Below are positions 9,047-17,564 of a stretch of DNA of 64,000 nucleotides, one piece after another (the stretch's first letter is position 1; each line of letters starts with the position of its first letter). The DNA lies in contig NZ_CAKKMF010000002.1 in the NCBI RefSeq assembly GCF_918697925.1, forward strand, positions 56,988 through 120,987. Reading direction: 5' to 3'. Made by a program: the position numbers and the translations under genes. The notes beneath the pieces were generated by a model. The model ran no database searches, was not told where the DNA came from, and worked only from the letters and a program-made list of their open reading frames with translations. This stretch comes from Arthrobacter sp. Bi26. GTDB taxonomy: Bacteria > Actinomycetota > Actinomycetes > Actinomycetales > Micrococcaceae.

Positions 9047-9844
9047 TTATGTAGCAAGCACTGCGCGCGTGAGGGACATGTCCTCGAGCAGCTCATCCAG
9101 TTCCGTTCCGGGCTGACCCGAAGACTGCGCCTCGATGGCCCGGCGCAGCGCCAGACGGGCTGATGATTCATAGCGCTCCGGAGCCCTCAGTGTCCCGTCC
9201 TCGGTGGACGTCTCCAGCCTCGTCAGCCCGGCCTGCCGGTCCACGGTGACTTCAGTTCGCACCTCGCCGAGGGCCAGCACCTGGAGCAGGCCGTCGGCGT
9301 GAAGGCCCGCTGCGGCCGCCACCCCAAGGGTGACCGGTATTGCCCCGCCCGCGGATCCCCCTGAGTCCAGCAGAGCAATCCTGGCTTCCGCCGTGGCACT
9401 GCACACCTGGAGCGTCAACGGGCCCCGGACCAGGGACCGCGCCCAGCCCAAGCCGTCGCGGATAACCGCTTCAAGACCTGCCGCGGGGGCGGCACACTCG
9501 ACGGTGACGATCCGGGCCGGGCCGCCTCGTCTGGCCCGGAGGGCATCGGCAACCACATCCGGGCGCAGCCGGGGACGCTCAACGATGACCGGGATGTCAG
9601 CTGGCCAGGGGCGTGATTCAAGCGCCTCCTGCGGGAGCACAGCAGGGTCCGCAATCACCACTGCTGCCGCTCCCCCGGCCCGGGCGGCCAGCATGCCCTG
9701 CCACCAATCGCCGGATCCAGGCACCACAGCCACCGCCCCACTGATGTCATCGGTGAGCGCAGCGCTGACGGAAAGCTCGGCGACGGCGGCGACATAGGAG
9801 GGTAACGCCGTGAAGATGCCGAACCCTAGATCTGCTGAACTCAT
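9047..9844 (-). CDS. Protein of unknown function, coupled to a Gfo/Idh/MocA dehydrogenase
   Basis: 265-residue soluble protein, rich in alanine and without signal peptide or membrane segments; I recognise no family. Its N-terminal half (AVAVVPGSGDWW, AAAVVIADP, IPVIVERP) has the alternation of short hydrophobic strands and small loops expected of a Rossmann-like alpha/beta domain. The C-terminal half (PVTLGVAAAAGLHADGLLQVLALGEVRTEVTV) resembles a dehydrogenase substrate domain. The start overlaps the stop of the upstream Gfo gene by 4 bases (ATGA), so the two products are probably made together and may form a complex. It may be a degenerate dehydrogenase-like partner; function not claimed. 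Confidence 0.7.
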   Translation of the reverse strand: MSSADLGFGIFTALPSYVAAVAELSVSAALTDDISGAVAVVPGSGDWWQGMLAARAGGAAAVVIADPAVLPQEALESRPWPADIPVIVERPRLRPDVVADALRARRGGPARIVTVECAAPAAGLEAVIRDGLGWARSLVRGPLTLQVCSATAEARIALLDSGGSAGGAIPVTLGVAAAAGLHADGLLQVLALGEVRTEVTVDRQAGLTRLETSTEDGTLRAPERYESSARLALRRAIEAQSSGQPGTELDELLEDMSLTRAVLAT

Positions 9845-10881
9845 TGCGACACCCCTTCAAGAACTTTCGCTGCGGCAGCCTCGGCCAGGTCGATTGCAAA
9901 GTGCGAGTCAGCCAGCAGTTCGTCGTACTCCACAGGGGCCCCGCCTTCAAGGAGTGACGCAAGCAGGCGCCACTCGGCCACATACCCGTCTTCCGGATCC
10001 CGCCGGTACTCCGTCCACTGCCCGTCCGCGCTCCGCACCCGGGCGGCCGCGCTTCCGGCATGGACAAAGGCGGGCGGGAAATTCACCTCGATGCGGTCGT
10101 GGGAGGTGGCGATACCCATCCTCCAGAGGGCGTCCGGCCCCTCCGGAAGCATGGCAAGCGCCAACTGGACCATGACTCCGCCGGCCCGGTACCCCACAAG
10201 GTAGCCGATCGGCGGAGCGACCCGCGCGTAGACAACCTCATCGATGCCTGGCGCGATGTCCCTCACGGCCGGAAGATCATGGATCGCAAGACCGGTCAGC
10301 AACTGCCGCAGGACTCCGGCCGCAATTGCAGGACTGCCGAGGTCCAGACGTCCCCGCCGGGCTGCCTGTAAAGGACCACCCTCGGCGACCAGCCGGTGGT
10401 ACCTCTCATTCGGTGGGAGTGCCAGCGTCACGGAGACCGCCTGCACCCGGCCCCCGAGGGCCACGAGATGATGCTTCGCCCGCCCCCACGCGGCGTCAAA
10501 CAGGTGGTTCGTCCCCACCAGAAGAACCGTTCCCGCGACCCGGCAGGCAGAGATGACTTCATCGGCTTCTTCCCTGCTGGTGGCCAACGGCTTCTCGCAA
10601 AAGATGGCTGGCTTCCCCGCGGCTACAGCCGCCAGGATTTGGCGGGCGTGTTCAGCGGGCGGGCTGCAGATGGCCACCACCTGGACAGCCGGGTCCGCAA
10701 GCAGGTCTGCCTCCCCCACCGACCACCGGGCATCAAGCCTTTCGGCCAGGCCCTGGGCGCGCCCGCTTCCCGCATCGGCAATGTGCACCACCTTGAACAG
10801 CTCCGCCAGCCGCCCCAGCACCGGCAGATGCAGGGCCGCGACGCCCGGCCCGGCTCCAAGAACTCCTATATTCCAAGGCAT
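9841..10881 (-). CDS. Gfo/Idh/MocA family NAD(P)-dependent oxidoreductase
   Basis: 346-residue sugar dehydrogenase-type protein. Seen: N-terminal dinucleotide fold with GAGPGVAALHLP (residues 8-19) and the family signature CEKPLATS near 95. Known: this family oxidises or reduces sugar and cyclitol hydroxyls; in the gut bacterium PUE, DgpA of this family performs the C3 oxidation before C-C cleavage of puerarin. It is divergent from the ROK regulator (107-base gap) and translationally coupled to the unknown protein downstream. It could be an alternative C3-oxidase or act on a released keto-sugar; context cannot distinguish these. Confidence 0.86.
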   Translation of the reverse strand: MPWNIGVLGAGPGVAALHLPVLGRLAELFKVVHIADAGSGRAQGLAERLDARWSVGEADLLADPAVQVVAICSPPAEHARQILAAVAAGKPAIFCEKPLATSREEADEVISACRVAGTVLLVGTNHLFDAAWGRAKHHLVALGGRVQAVSVTLALPPNERYHRLVAEGGPLQAARRGRLDLGSPAIAAGVLRQLLTGLAIHDLPAVRDIAPGIDEVVYARVAPPIGYLVGYRAGGVMVQLALAMLPEGPDALWRMGIATSHDRIEVNFPPAFVHAGSAAARVRSADGQWTEYRRDPEDGYVAEWRLLASLLEGGAPVEYDELLADSHFAIDLAEAAAAKVLEGVSQ

Positions 10882-10988
10882 CGTCGCCTCCCCCTCTTTT
10901 GTCCTTATTATTCATAAGTACGGAAATATCCGGCTATAGTCGCGTTCAACCCCACCTTAGTCCCCTCCTATGTGTGAGAATTGTGATC

Positions 10989-12251
10989 ATGACGACAGAG
11001 TCCACACTCCGCTTTGGAGCACAAACGGATGAAGTGACGAGCCTGCTGAGGATCGTCAACCTGGTGCGAACGGGCGAGGCCACAACGCGCCCTGAAATCG
11101 GCAAGGTCACTGGGCTGGGCAGGGGCGTTGTCAGCCAGCGTGTGGACCAGGCCATTGAGATCGGCTTTCTCGGGGATGGAGAATTCGGCGCCTCCTCCGG
11201 TGGCCGCGCGCCCCGGACCCTTCGCTTCCGCGCGGAGCAGGGACGGATCGTCATATGTGCCCTCGGAGCCGCTCATATAAGGGTTGGCGTCACTGCCCTT
11301 GACGGCGACATCCTGGAACACACGCACCGCACCTGGGATATCGCCCAGGGCCCCGAGAAGACCATTGACGCAGTGATGGCCCTCGTTGACGACGTGCTGA
11401 AAAAGGATCACGAAGTGCCCGTCTGGGGTGTCGTGGTGGGCCTCCCCGGCCCGGTTGACTTCGCCACGGGACAACCGGTGGCACCTCCGATCATGCCCGG
11501 GTGGAATGGATTCGATGTCCGCACACCCTTCGAGGACCGCTTTAACGCACCGGTGTGGGTGGATAACGACGTCAACCTGCTTGCCCTTGGTGAGCGCGCC
11601 CGGCGTCGCGAATCCCTTGCGAACCTCATCTATTGCAAGATCGGTTCGGGCATCGGTGCCGGGCTGCTGTCCCAGGGCAGGATCCACCGCGGTGCCAACG
11701 GCGCGGCCGGCGACATCGGCCATGTCCGGGTTTCCGACTCCCATGCCCAATGCCGCTGCGGCAAGATCGGCTGTCTCGAAGCGGTGGCCAGCGGTTGGGC
11801 CCTGGTCAGGGACGCGGAACAGGCTGTCACGGAAGGCACCCAGAGCTCCCTGGCTCCGCTGGTAAAAAAGGGGACACTGACCCTCGAGGAGATCACCCTC
11901 GCGGCCCAGGCCGGGGACCCGCTGGCCATCACACTGATTCAAAAGTCGGCCCGGGTAGCGGGTGAGACCATTGCAGCCCTAGTGAACATGTTCAACCCCG
12001 GAATCATCGTCATCGGCGGGGCCATGGGATCGGCCGGCGAAGTATTCCTGGCCGAAGTGCGCCAGCGGGTCTACGAACTGTCCCTGCCGCTCGCCACCCG
12101 CGACCTCACCATCACCTTGTCCGTCAACGATGAGCGCGAGCCCCTGCGCGGAGGAGCTGAGCTGGCGCGCGAGCAGCTGTTCGATGTCACCTTCCCGCGC
12201 TGGTTTGCTGACGGCAGGCCCTCACCGGAACGGGCCGCTGTTCCCGCCTAG
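10989..12251 (+). CDS. ROK family transcriptional regulator
   Basis: Repressor/ORF/kinase family regulator, 420 residues from the ATG at 10989; the frame is open further upstream but the extra residues are not helix-turn-helix-like. Seen: N-terminal winged helix (TTRPEIGKVTGLGRGVVSQRVD pattern, residues about 28-50), ROK ATP/sugar domain with VDNDVNLLALGE near 194 and the zinc-binding C-x-C-G-x-x-G-C cluster (CRCGKIGCLE, near 255). Divergently transcribed from the Gfo dehydrogenase gene, which it probably represses until a sugar ligand binds. Ends convergent with the DUF6379 gene, 29 bases away. Confidence 0.9.
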   Translation: MTTESTLRFGAQTDEVTSLLRIVNLVRTGEATTRPEIGKVTGLGRGVVSQRVDQAIEIGFLGDGEFGASSGGRAPRTLRFRAEQGRIVICALGAAHIRVGVTALDGDILEHTHRTWDIAQGPEKTIDAVMALVDDVLKKDHEVPVWGVVVGLPGPVDFATGQPVAPPIMPGWNGFDVRTPFEDRFNAPVWVDNDVNLLALGERARRRESLANLIYCKIGSGIGAGLLSQGRIHRGANGAAGDIGHVRVSDSHAQCRCGKIGCLEAVASGWALVRDAEQAVTEGTQSSLAPLVKKGTLTLEEITLAAQAGDPLAITLIQKSARVAGETIAALVNMFNPGIIVIGGAMGSAGEVFLAEVRQRVYELSLPLATRDLTITLSVNDEREPLRGGAELAREQLFDVTFPRWFADGRPSPERAAVPA

Positions 12252-12280
12252 GGTCCACTGCGCGGCCTGGGCATAGCCGC

Positions 12281-12706
12281 TCAGGCCACGTCGCGGGAGA
12301 CGCTGGGCACCGGTGCCCGGTCAAGCTCCAGCCGGGCCTCCAGATGGAACGGCAGGACCAGCGGCGAACCGGGATGCGTCTGAAGGTAGGGCACCAGCAG
12401 CTGGAAGTCGACGGCGATGGCGTGCACCCCGCGGGAAAGCTTGCGCCGGCCGGCCAAGACCAGCCTGTCCTGCACGAACCACCACCCGGACTCCGCCTGC
12501 AATGCGTCCGCACGCACGCGCCGGGCCCCCAGCACCACCGCCAAATCCCCTGGTGCCACCGGGATGCCGTCGACCTCAACTGCGAGCTCAGCCACGCTGG
12601 AAAGGGGCATTGAGCGGATCCATGACAGGCCGAGCCGGAGTTCAAAGCCTTCCGGCGTGGCCGTCAGCGCATCTTCGCGCAAAGCGGTTTGCAACATGGC
12701 TTCCAT
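12281..12706 (-). CDS. C-glycoside deglycosidase beta subunit-like protein (DUF6379 family)
   Basis: 141-residue all-beta protein of the DUF6379 family, the small subunit of alpha/beta C-glycoside deglycosidases. Seen: the family pattern W-[YI]-R-[SA] (SWIRSMPLSSVAEL, residues 28-41) followed by VEVDGIPV, and the closing strand LVPYLQTHPG. An internal ATG three codons in (MLQTALRED) is better spaced from GGATGG and may be the true start. It is divergent from an alpha-like TIM-barrel gene whose ATG is 59 bases away, unlike the other pairs here, which are co-directional or fused. It is the most diverged of the five beta copies in the window. Confidence 0.8.
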   Translation of the reverse strand: MEAMLQTALREDALTATPEGFELRLGLSWIRSMPLSSVAELAVEVDGIPVAPGDLAVVLGARRVRADALQAESGWWFVQDRLVLAGRRKLSRGVHAIAVDFQLLVPYLQTHPGSPLVLPFHLEARLELDRAPVPSVSRDVA

Positions 12707-12723
12707 CCTTTATCCTAAAAGTG

Positions 12724-12731
12724 ACATAAGT
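12724..12731. promoter_or_regulatory. ACATAAGT motif between divergent beta/alpha genes
   Basis: The 8-mer ACATAAGT sits in the 59-base divergent gap, inside the inverted repeat GACA-N6-TGTC. The same 8-mer occurs at 25105 and 25127 in front of the LysR/ABC divergent pair and at 19163. It may be the binding site of one of the two LysR regulators. Operator function is inferred from recurrence only. Confidence 0.4.
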
Positions 12732-12765
12732 TTGTCATTAACAAGCGTAATTGGGAAGGCATCAC

Positions 12766-13794
12766 ATGGCCCCCGCACTTCCTGACAACTGGACCCTCTG
12801 CGCCAGCTCCTTCAACTGGACTCCGGAGATCACGGCAGCCCGGCGGACAGCCGCGGACGTTGTGACTGGCATCGCGGATTCCGTGACGAAGACAATAGAG
12901 CTCGAACCTGGGCTGCTGTGGCGGTCCTTCCCCGCTCCGCAGGACGCCGAGGTAGACGAACTGCGGGATTCGCTGGCGGCAAGAGGGGGACGCGTCAGCA
13001 TCGTTGGCGCCAGCCTCGACGACTTCACGACCCCAACCGACCGCCGCTCGTTGCAGGAGCGCTTGGACTTCCTGGTCCCCCAACTCAGCGCCGCCAGCCG
13101 AGTGGGCGCCCGCGGGATCCGGTTACCGATCGGACAGGCGGGCACGGAACTGCTCACGCTGCTGCAGCCGCTGCTGCATGAACTCGATCTGGTGCTGTAC
13201 GAAGAAGTCCAAGGGCAGCAGACTCCGAACAACCCTTCGGTGGCACCAGCCCTGGATGCGATAGCCGGGCTGGCAGATGACCACGTGCGGGTACTCGTTG
13301 ACATCAGCATGCTCATGCCGGCCCTTCCCGTCACCTACCTTGATGAGCTGCGGCAGGGCGGCGTTCCTTCCGACCTTCTGGCGCGCCTGGAGAATGACTG
13401 GCGCGATCCCGCCACCCTCGATGCCGTCACCGCCCTGCTCCGCGCAGGGCAGGTTCCGCCGCGCATCCACACCCTCTTTATGAACCTGCTCATCCGCTTC
13501 GGCCGCAGCGACGCCACCGACCTGCAGGGCATCCTCCCCCTGGTGGGTGCCTTCCACCTGAAATTCTGGGACCTGGACGACGACGGCGGGCGGGTCACAC
13601 AGCCGCTGCGTGACCTCGGCAGCCTGCTGGGCGGGACCGGCTTCACGGGCACGCTGACCAGCGAGTGGGGCGGCCACGAATGGCTGCAGGACGACCCAAC
13701 GGAGATGACGCGGAGTCACCTGGCCCTGGCGGGGGCAGCCCTCGCGGAGCCAGCATTCGTGGAGCCGGCACCAGCGGCCCGGGCTGCCCTCTGA
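12766..13794 (+). CDS. TIM-barrel protein, diverged C-glycoside deglycosidase alpha subunit-like
   Basis: 342-residue sugar-isomerase/epimerase-like TIM barrel. The ATG at 12766 follows GGGAAGG; the frame is open 15 bases further up. The family's metal ligands can be traced as Glu in LYEEVQG (near 150), Asp in VLVDISM (near 178), His in AFHLKFWDLDDD (near 263) and Glu in TSEWGGHEW (near 299), parallel to the other alpha subunits in this window. Overall similarity to them is low. It is divergent from a beta (DUF6379) gene. It ends convergent with the sugar-isomerase gene at 13862, with a strong terminator between. Probably pairs with the 12281-12706 product. Confidence 0.75.
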   Translation: MAPALPDNWTLCASSFNWTPEITAARRTAADVVTGIADSVTKTIELEPGLLWRSFPAPQDAEVDELRDSLAARGGRVSIVGASLDDFTTPTDRRSLQERLDFLVPQLSAASRVGARGIRLPIGQAGTELLTLLQPLLHELDLVLYEEVQGQQTPNNPSVAPALDAIAGLADDHVRVLVDISMLMPALPVTYLDELRQGGVPSDLLARLENDWRDPATLDAVTALLRAGQVPPRIHTLFMNLLIRFGRSDATDLQGILPLVGAFHLKFWDLDDDGGRVTQPLRDLGSLLGGTGFTGTLTSEWGGHEWLQDDPTEMTRSHLALAGAALAEPAFVEPAPAARAAL

Positions 13795-13823
13795 CCGGAT
13801 ACAAGAAGCTCATGGCACAGGAA

Positions 13824-13847
13824 AGGCCGGCCCCGCGGGGCCGGCCT
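13824..13847. terminator. Bidirectional hairpin terminator
   Basis: A perfect 24-base palindrome (arms AGGCCGGCCCCG and its complement) lies between two convergent genes ending at 13794 and 13862. There is no T-run, but the stem is very stable and the position is right for termination from both sides. Confidence 0.7.
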
Positions 13848-13861
13848 CACTTGTATGCGAA

Positions 13862-14866
13862 TTACTTCGTACTGAAAGCGGCGTCGAAAGCCGCTGCCGA
13901 GGGTTCATAGCCGGAGAGCCGGCGCACGAAAGCCAGCGCCTCGGGGGCGCCATCCAACCGGTCCATTCCGGCGTCCTCCCACTCCACGGACAGCGGCCCG
14001 CGGTAGCCGATGGCGTTCAACATCCGGAACGCATCCTCCCACGGCACGTCACCGTGGCCGGTGGAGATGAAGTCCCAGCCGCGGCGCGGATCAGCCCAGG
14101 CCAAGTGGGAGGAGAGCCGGCCGTTGCGCCCGTTGGACAGGCGCTTCTTCGTGTCCTTGCAGTGCACATGGTAGATCCGGTCCTTGAAGTCCCACAGGAA
14201 CCCCACCGGGTCGATGTCCTGCCACACCATGTGGCTCGGGTCCCAGTTCAGCCCAAACGCCTCACGGTGCCCGATCGCCTCCAGGGCGCGCTGAGTCGTC
14301 CAGTAGTCGTACGCGATCTCTGACGGGTGCACCTCATGGGCAAAGCGGACGCCCACCTCGTCAAAGACATCGAGGATGGGGTTCCACCGGTCGGCAAAGT
14401 CCTGGTAGCCGGCGTCGACCATCTTCTCTGAGGCGGGCGGGAACATCGCCACGTACTTCCAGATGGACGATCCCGTAAAGCCGGTCACCGTTTTCACGCC
14501 CAGCTTCGCGGCGAGCCGCGCAGTGTTTTTCAGCTCCTCGGCGGCGCGACGGCGGACCCCTTCAGGATCGCCGTCGCCCCATACGACGTCCGGCAGGATG
14601 CCGCGGTGCCGTTCGTCGATCGGGTCGTCACAGACGGCCTGGCCCTTGAGGTGGTTGGAGATGGTCCACACTTTGAGGCCGTGGCGTTCAAGAATGTCCA
14701 GCTTGCCCTGCACATAGGCGTCGTCGTCCCAGCGCCAGGGGTCCAGGTGGTCACCCCAGCAGGCGATCTCCAGCCCGTCGTAGCCCCACTCGCCGGCGAA
14801 CCGGGCCACCTCCTCGAACGGCAGGTCGGCCCACTGGCCGGTGAACAAGGTAATTGGTCGTGCCAC
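13862..14866 (-). CDS. Sugar phosphate isomerase/epimerase family protein
   Basis: TIM-barrel xylose-isomerase-like enzyme, 334 residues from a GTG at 14866 preceded by GAGGAGG; the frame is open 22 codons further but overlaps the upstream gene. Seen: [16 protein letters not shown] near 28-43, [12 protein letters not shown] near 130, metal-ligand regions [13 protein letters not shown] near 175, [11 protein letters not shown] near 205, [11 protein letters not shown] near 230 and [12 protein letters not shown] near 296. The ligand set is Glu, Asp, His, Glu. Last gene of the long minus-strand operon, 13 bases behind a Gfo/Idh/MocA gene, a common pairing. It likely isomerises the keto-sugar left after C-C cleavage; inferred. 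Confidence 0.87.
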   Translation of the reverse strand: MARPITLFTGQWADLPFEEVARFAGEWGYDGLEIACWGDHLDPWRWDDDAYVQGKLDILERHGLKVWTISNHLKGQAVCDDPIDERHRGILPDVVWGDGDPEGVRRRAAEELKNTARLAAKLGVKTVTGFTGSSIWKYVAMFPPASEKMVDAGYQDFADRWNPILDVFDEVGVRFAHEVHPSEIAYDYWTTQRALEAIGHREAFGLNWDPSHMVWQDIDPVGFLWDFKDRIYHVHCKDTKKRLSNGRNGRLSSHLAWADPRRGWDFISTGHGDVPWEDAFRMLNAIGYRGPLSVEWEDAGMDRLDGAPEALAFVRRLSGYEPSAAAFDAAFSTK

Positions 14867-14879
14867 GTACTTCCCCTCC

Positions 14880-16076
14880 TCAACTGGCCGGCACGGGAAC
14901 GCCGGCAGCGACGCGTGTCCAGGCGGAATCATTTTCGGAACTGCGCTCGACAGCGTCGAGCACCCGCTGCACCCTCAGCCCGTCAGCGAACGACGAATGC
15001 GGGACGGTGCCGCCCACGATGCCCTCCACGAGGTCCTTGACCTGGTGGGAGAACCCGTGCTCGTAACCGAGCATGTGGCCTGCCGGCCACCACGCCGAAA
15101 CGTAGGGATGCTCCGCTTCCGTGACCAGGACCTTCCGGAAGCCCTGGCGATCCGCAGGTGCCGTACGGTCGTAGAACTGGACGCTGTTGAGGTCCTCCAG
15201 GTCGAAGGCCAGGGCGCCCTTGTCCCCGGAAACTTCAATCTGCAGCGCGTTCTTCCGGCCGGTGGCAAACCGGGTGGCCTCGAACGACGCCAGCGCGCCG
15301 GATTCGAAGCGGCCCGTGAAGATAGCGATATCGTCCACCGTCACCTGGCCGGAGCCGACGCCGGCAGCGCCGGAGAGCCCGGAGCCTGAAGTGGAACCCT
15401 TCAAAAGAGGCCGTTCCTTCACGATGGTGTCGATAACGCCGGACACCTTCTCCAGGTTCAAGCCTGTGACGAACTGGGCCAGGTCGATGGCATGGGCGCC
15501 GATGTCCCCCAGAGCCCCGGAGCCGGCGTGTTCCTTCTGCAGGCGCCACGCCAGCGGCATCTCCGGGTCCACCAGCCAGTCCTGCCGGTAGGAGGCACGC
15601 ACCTGGTTGATCGTGCCGACGGCGCCTTCGGCGACGAGGTTGCGGAGGAAGGTGACGGCCGGAACGCGGCGGTAGGTGAAACCGACCATTGCCTGGATGC
15701 CCCGGGCAGCCGCCCGTTCGGCAGCTTCGGCCATCGCTTCGGCTTCCGCCACGGTGTTGGCGAGTGGTTTCTCGCACAAAACGTGCTTCCCGGCTTCCAG
15801 CGCGGCGATCGCGATTTCGGCGTGGGAGTCGCCGGGGGTGACGATATCGACGACGTCGATATCGTCCCGGGCGATCACGTCCCGCCAGTCTGTTGCTGAC
15901 TCAGCCCAGCCCCATTTGCTGGCAGCGGCAGCGACCGCTTCAGCGTTGCGGCCGACAACAACCGCCATTTCCGGCTCGGCAGGCAGGTCGAATACCCGCG
16001 GCGCCGTCCGCCAGCCCTGGGAGTGGGCAGCACCCATGAAGCCATAACCGATCATGGCTACGCGCAAGGCTTTCAT
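14880..16076 (-). CDS. Gfo/Idh/MocA family NAD(P)-dependent oxidoreductase
   Basis: 398-residue dehydrogenase. Seen: [14 protein letters not shown] (dinucleotide loop, residues 9-22), CEKPLANT near 100, [15 protein letters not shown] near 188-202 (the His used in proton transfer in family members), and a C-terminal [13 protein letters not shown] segment. Its ATG overlaps the stop of the beta-subunit gene by 4 bases (ATGA). It belongs to the deglycosidase operon and would oxidise or reduce a sugar hydroxyl, either the glycoside C3 (as DgpA does) or a released hexenulose. Substrate unresolved. Confidence 0.88.
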   Translation of the reverse strand: MKALRVAMIGYGFMGAAHSQGWRTAPRVFDLPAEPEMAVVVGRNAEAVAAAASKWGWAESATDWRDVIARDDIDVVDIVTPGDSHAEIAIAALEAGKHVLCEKPLANTVAEAEAMAEAAERAAARGIQAMVGFTYRRVPAVTFLRNLVAEGAVGTINQVRASYRQDWLVDPEMPLAWRLQKEHAGSGALGDIGAHAIDLAQFVTGLNLEKVSGVIDTIVKERPLLKGSTSGSGLSGAAGVGSGQVTVDDIAIFTGRFESGALASFEATRFATGRKNALQIEVSGDKGALAFDLEDLNSVQFYDRTAPADRQGFRKVLVTEAEHPYVSAWWPAGHMLGYEHGFSHQVKDLVEGIVGGTVPHSSFADGLRVQRVLDAVERSSENDSAWTRVAAGVPVPAS

Positions 16077-16471
16077 GCGAGCACCACTTTCCGTTCAACC
16101 GCGACACGGTTGCCCACGTAGCGCAAGGGCGCGATCTGCATATAGAGCAGGCGCAGGGTGAGGATGACCTCGACGTCGATCTCCTCGCCGGCGTCGGGGA
16201 CGCGGTCCAGGGGGATGACCACGTCGGGCTTGTCTGCGACGAACCACAGGGTTTCCCATTGCTCCGGGAGTTCAGCTATGGAGTAGGACTTTTCCTGCAG
16301 TTCGAAGCGGAGGGACTCTTTGGGAATCTCCACACCGTTGACGGTTGCAACGACGTCGTCAACGGCGGACAGCCAGAGGCTGCGGTACCAGGGCAGCTGC
16401 ACCGACACGGCAATCCCCTCGGGGTGCCTGCGGACGTCGGTATCCTGGAACAGGGAATTGTGAGTTGCCAT
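16073..16471 (-). CDS. C-glycoside deglycosidase beta subunit (DUF6379 family)
   Basis: 132-residue beta-sandwich subunit. Seen: QLPWYRSLWLSAVDD near 25-39, VNGVEIP near 45 and RLLYMQIAPLRY near 114. In characterised enzymes (CarBC, DgpBC, Arthrobacter CGDs) this subunit packs against the alpha TIM barrel and completes the active site. It lies 8 bases behind the alpha gene at 16480 and overlaps the next gene by 4, so stoichiometric expression with alpha is expected. It is closest to the N-terminal domain of the fusion protein at 26257 (shared PWYRSLWLS). Confidence 0.87.
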   Translation of the reverse strand: MATHNSLFQDTDVRRHPEGIAVSVQLPWYRSLWLSAVDDVVATVNGVEIPKESLRFELQEKSYSIAELPEQWETLWFVADKPDVVIPLDRVPDAGEEIDVEVILTLRLLYMQIAPLRYVGNRVAVERKVVLA

Positions 16472-16479
16472 GACTTTCC

Positions 16480-17544
16480 TTACTTAACAGTCTCGACCAG
16501 GGTCGCGTGGGAGTCGGGTGCATTTGGATCAACGGCCTCTTCGATGGCATGCCGCATCAGCGTGTGCTGCTTCTTGACGAGGTCGATCGGATCGGATTCG
16601 CCCAGGTCGGCGAACGCGTGGCCCTCCCACTCGCTGGACAGGTAGCCCTGGTAGCCGCCCTTGACGAACTGGCGCACAATGCGGGGAATGTCCATCGCGG
16701 GTTCATTGCCGTGTTCGTCGATGTCGTAGAACTTTGCGTGGACATGGAAGATCTGCGGCATGATATCCAGCCACTCCTCCGGCGGAACCAGTCCATGCAT
16801 GTTGAATGCCAGCCGGGTGAACGGGCCCAGGCGGGCAGGATCAAAGTTGTTGGCACTTAGGTAGTCCTCGAACTCCTGATTGCGCTCATGCATGGGCGAC
16901 GGTTTGCGCCAGATCTCCTGCATGACAGCGAAGTGCTCCTCGGGCAGCCCCATTTGCGTCAACGTGCGGAAGAGGGTCGGAGATAGGCTGTGCATCGTCG
17001 AGCTGAAGTCTGCGGTGAAACCGAGCCGGTCGCTTCCCAGTTCCTCGTACATCTCGCGGATCTGCAGGATCTTGGGATCGTTCGGGCCCTGCGGTGCGTG
17101 AATTTCGTAGCCGAGCTTCTGGTCGTACTTCTCGGCCAGGGGAAGCAGCCGGCGGAGCAATTCCTTGCCCGCGGAGCGGATCACCACGCGGTGGAAACCA
17201 AGCTTGTTAGCCGTGTGCAGCTGCGCGGCGAAGAAGTCGTACTCCTCATCGGGTGTCATGTCCCGGTCCTTGCGGCGGCCCATGTCCAGGTTGGTGCCCA
17301 CTGCGCTGGGGGTCAGGCCGTAGCGGTCCATGCTGTCGCGCCACAGGCGGACGAAGTCGTCGTCGACGTCCGGGTAGGTGCGCAGCATCTGGGCGATGTT
17401 GAACTCAACCCCCGGGCCGAGGCCTTCATCTGCAACAGCTTTGATCAGCGTCTCAGGGGTGTAGAGCCCGGCGGCGAACTCGGAGGTGAGCGAATAGAGG
17501 GTAATTCCAAGCTCGATACCCGAGCCTGCGATGCCTTCTGACAT
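16480..17544 (-). CDS. C-glycoside deglycosidase alpha subunit (TIM barrel)
   Basis: 354-residue sugar-isomerase-like TIM barrel, the catalytic subunit of C-C cleaving deglycosidases. Seen metal-ligand motifs: GYEIHAPQGPN (Glu near 146), FTADFSSTMHS (Asp near 178), FHVHAKFYDIDE (His near 268) and SSEWEGHA (Glu near 301). GANLD-type signature present as GTNLDMGRRKDRDMTPDEEYDF near 82. Known: these enzymes bind Mn2+ or similar and cleave the C-C bond of a 3-keto-C-glycoside by elimination. Adjacent beta gene 8 bases downstream, second alpha gene 20 bases upstream. Very similar to the C-terminal domain of the fusion at 26257. Confidence 0.87.
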   Translation of the reverse strand: MSEGIAGSGIELGITLYSLTSEFAAGLYTPETLIKAVADEGLGPGVEFNIAQMLRTYPDVDDDFVRLWRDSMDRYGLTPSAVGTNLDMGRRKDRDMTPDEEYDFFAAQLHTANKLGFHRVVIRSAGKELLRRLLPLAEKYDQKLGYEIHAPQGPNDPKILQIREMYEELGSDRLGFTADFSSTMHSLSPTLFRTLTQMGLPEEHFAVMQEIWRKPSPMHERNQEFEDYLSANNFDPARLGPFTRLAFNMHGLVPPEEWLDIMPQIFHVHAKFYDIDEHGNEPAMDIPRIVRQFVKGGYQGYLSSEWEGHAFADLGESDPIDLVKKQHTLMRHAIEEAVDPNAPDSHATLVETVK

Positions 17545-17564
17545 AATTTCTGGTTCCTTCGTTG

